Shown piece by piece: positions 39,647 through 40,836 of a stretch of 40,836 nt of DNA. Position 1 is the first letter of the stretch, and each line of letters opens with the position of its first letter. Position numbers and translations under genes: made by a program. The stretch lies in assembly GCF_003465825.1 (NCBI RefSeq), contig NZ_QSBV01000020.1:1-40836 (forward strand). Reading direction: 5' to 3'. The notes under the pieces were generated by a model. That model did no database searches. It had not been told where the DNA came from and was given only the letters and a program-made list of their open reading frames with translations. This stretch comes from Collinsella sp. AF02-46-1. Its GTDB lineage: Bacteria > Actinomycetota > Coriobacteriia > Coriobacteriales > Coriobacteriaceae.

Positions 39647-40690
39647 ATGTCGTTTGGCAAGTTCTTTAAAGATGCACTGCTTCCCGTCGCCGTGTGGACG
39701 TGCGGCGTGCTGCTGAGCTGCTTTGTGCTGACGGTCGCCGGCGCACCCGTTTCTATCGTGGTCGTGGCGGTTGGCGTGTCCTTTATCTTCGGTATGCTCG
39801 GCATCGTGATCGAGTACGCTCGCCGTCGCCGTTTTCTGCGTCAGTTGGAGCGCGCGGCAGAGGAGCTCGAGAGTCCCGCATGGGTGCAGGAGATGGTGCA
39901 ATGCCCGACCTATGCCGAGGGCGAGCTCGAATACGAGGTCTTGCGCCGGGTGGGCAAAGCTGCCTGCGACGAGGTTGCCGAAGGCCGACGTCAGACCGAT
40001 GACTATCGCGACTATATCGAGAGCTGGGTCCACGAGGCCAAGCTGCCCCTGGCGGCGGCCCACCTGATTTTGGAAAACCTGGACGGCAGCGAAGACGACC
40101 TGTCGCGTGTGGATGACCTGGGTCGCGAGCTGGCTCGCGTGGAGCGCTATATCGACCAGGCGCTGTACTATGCGCGCTCGGAAGTCGTGGAGCGCGACTA
40201 CCTGATTCGCCGTTGGGATCTCAAGACCTTGGTGACGGGCGCGATTAAAGCCAACGCGCGCGAGCTTATCGCGGCGCACGTGGCTCCGGTGTGCGAGAAC
40301 CTCGACTTTGAGGTCTTTACCGACGAGAAATGGCTCGAGTTTATTCTAGGCCAGCTTATTCAGAACAGCATCAAATATGCGCGCGAGGACGGCGCAAAGA
40401 TCGTGTTTTCGGGCGCGTTGCTGGACGAGGGCCTGGCGAGCGAACGCATCGAGCTTACCGTCGCGGACAACGGCTGCGGCGTGAGCGCGGCCGACCTGCC
40501 GCGCGTGTTCGAGAAGGGTTTTACCGGCGACAACGGCCGCACCACCAAGCGCGCAACGGGCATCGGCCTCTACCTGGTGGCGCGCCTGTGCTCCAAGATG
40601 GGCATCGACGTCACCGCGGCATCCGAGCCCGGCGAAGGCTTCGTCGTAACATTCGCGTTTTCAACGAATAAGTTTCAATATTTCGAGTAA
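39647..40690 (+). CDS. BceS-type intramembrane-sensing histidine kinase
   Basis: The 347-residue kinase has two membrane helices (about 10-32 and 34-57) with only a very short loop between them, the mark of intramembrane-sensing kinases that rely on a partner transporter. The phosphorylated His129 lies in YIESWVHEAKLPLAAAH, which matches the W-V-H-E-x-K-x-P-L motif of BceS/GraS. The catalytic domain has LGQLIQNSIKYA, VADNGCGVSAADL, VFEKGFTGDNGR and ATGIGLYLVARLC. No BceAB transporter gene is within the window; a terminator follows the kinase, so a transporter may lie further on or elsewhere. Confidence 0.91.
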   Translation: MSFGKFFKDALLPVAVWTCGVLLSCFVLTVAGAPVSIVVVAVGVSFIFGMLGIVIEYARRRRFLRQLERAAEELESPAWVQEMVQCPTYAEGELEYEVLRRVGKAACDEVAEGRRQTDDYRDYIESWVHEAKLPLAAAHLILENLDGSEDDLSRVDDLGRELARVERYIDQALYYARSEVVERDYLIRRWDLKTLVTGAIKANARELIAAHVAPVCENLDFEVFTDEKWLEFILGQLIQNSIKYAREDGAKIVFSGALLDEGLASERIELTVADNGCGVSAADLPRVFEKGFTGDNGRTTKRATGIGLYLVARLCSKMGIDVTAASEPGEGFVVTFAFSTNKFQYFE

Positions 40691-40739
40691 CGCACGCGGC
40701 AGACGCCCACCCAAACAAAAACGTGCAGCCCAAACAAAA

Positions 40740-40774
40740 CGTGCCACCCCAAACGGGGCGGCACGCTATCTTTT
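40740..40774 (+). terminator. Intrinsic terminator after the BceS-type kinase gene
   Basis: CGTGCC (40740-40745) pairs with GGCACG (40760-40765), with an inner CCCC/GGGG stem broken by one mismatch and an AAAC loop, followed by CTATCTTTT. The remaining bases to 40836 show no feature I can support. Confidence 0.75.
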
Positions 40775-40836
40775 ATCAGCCAACTCGCTGAAGTAGGCTT
40801 ATAGGACAAAATGTGTGTCTACTTTAGGGGCGTCGG

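Overview
The window looks like a chromosome segment of a high-GC member of the Coriobacteriia, most probably Collinsella or a close relative. I infer this from codon usage (third positions mostly G or C), the fused hisZ-hisG gene at the head of a compact histidine operon, small Coriobacteriia-type proteins, and many short palindromic repeats between genes. No rRNA is present. One tRNA, a Leu(TAA) gene, is present on the minus strand.

Region 1 (1-9.6 kb) is histidine biosynthesis: hisZG, hisD, hisC, hisB, hisH, hisA, hisF, hisI, a 75-residue unknown ORF and hisE, all on the plus strand. A convergent PHP-family phosphatase gene follows and probably supplies histinol-phosphate phosphatase (histidinol-phosphatase), the one step missing from the operon. 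Region 2 (9.9-17.4 kb) is housekeeping: a stand-alone LarC C-terminal protein, a YfcE-like phosphoesterase, mazG, a DUF4143 ATPase with three phased operator-like repeats in front of it, enolase, a DivIC/FtsB-like protein, a Ppx/GppA phosphatase, and tRNA-Leu with a duplicated 3' end. Region 3 (17.4-21.7 kb) holds a TPR-like membrane protein, an orphan galactitol-type PTS IIB, a VOC protein, and a DUF4342 / response regulator / histidine kinase operon.

Region 4 (21.8-31.8 kb) is an accessory island with lower GC and many broken or orphan genes. It holds a 180-bp MITE-like element, an AbiEi/AbiEii toxin-antitoxin pair whose antitoxin mRNA looks leaderless, and a protein joining a degenerate HsdM-like domain to an HsdS-like specificity domain. 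Next come four plus-strand genes: an unrecognised CPYC protein, a VirD4/TraG-type ATPase without its membrane anchor, a ClpP-like protease, and an unrecognised acidic protein. The island ends with an HNH-nuclease-family fragment carrying a stop at codon 8, an IS256-family element, and the 3' part of a metallophosphoesterase gene. The IS sits between fragments of two unrelated genes, which suggests an IS-mediated deletion.

Region 5 (31.8-40.8 kb) returns to core genes: gluQRS, a DUF2207 membrane protein, a GNAT acetyltransferase, purH, an unrecognised protein, and a two-component pair of the BceRS type.

The best candidates for something undescribed are the four-gene cassette at 25.4-29.5 kb, the HsdM/HsdS-like orphan beside it, and the 33-bp-phased repeats in front of the DUF4143 ATPase gene. 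All functional proposals for these are inference from reading alone; no database search was possible.
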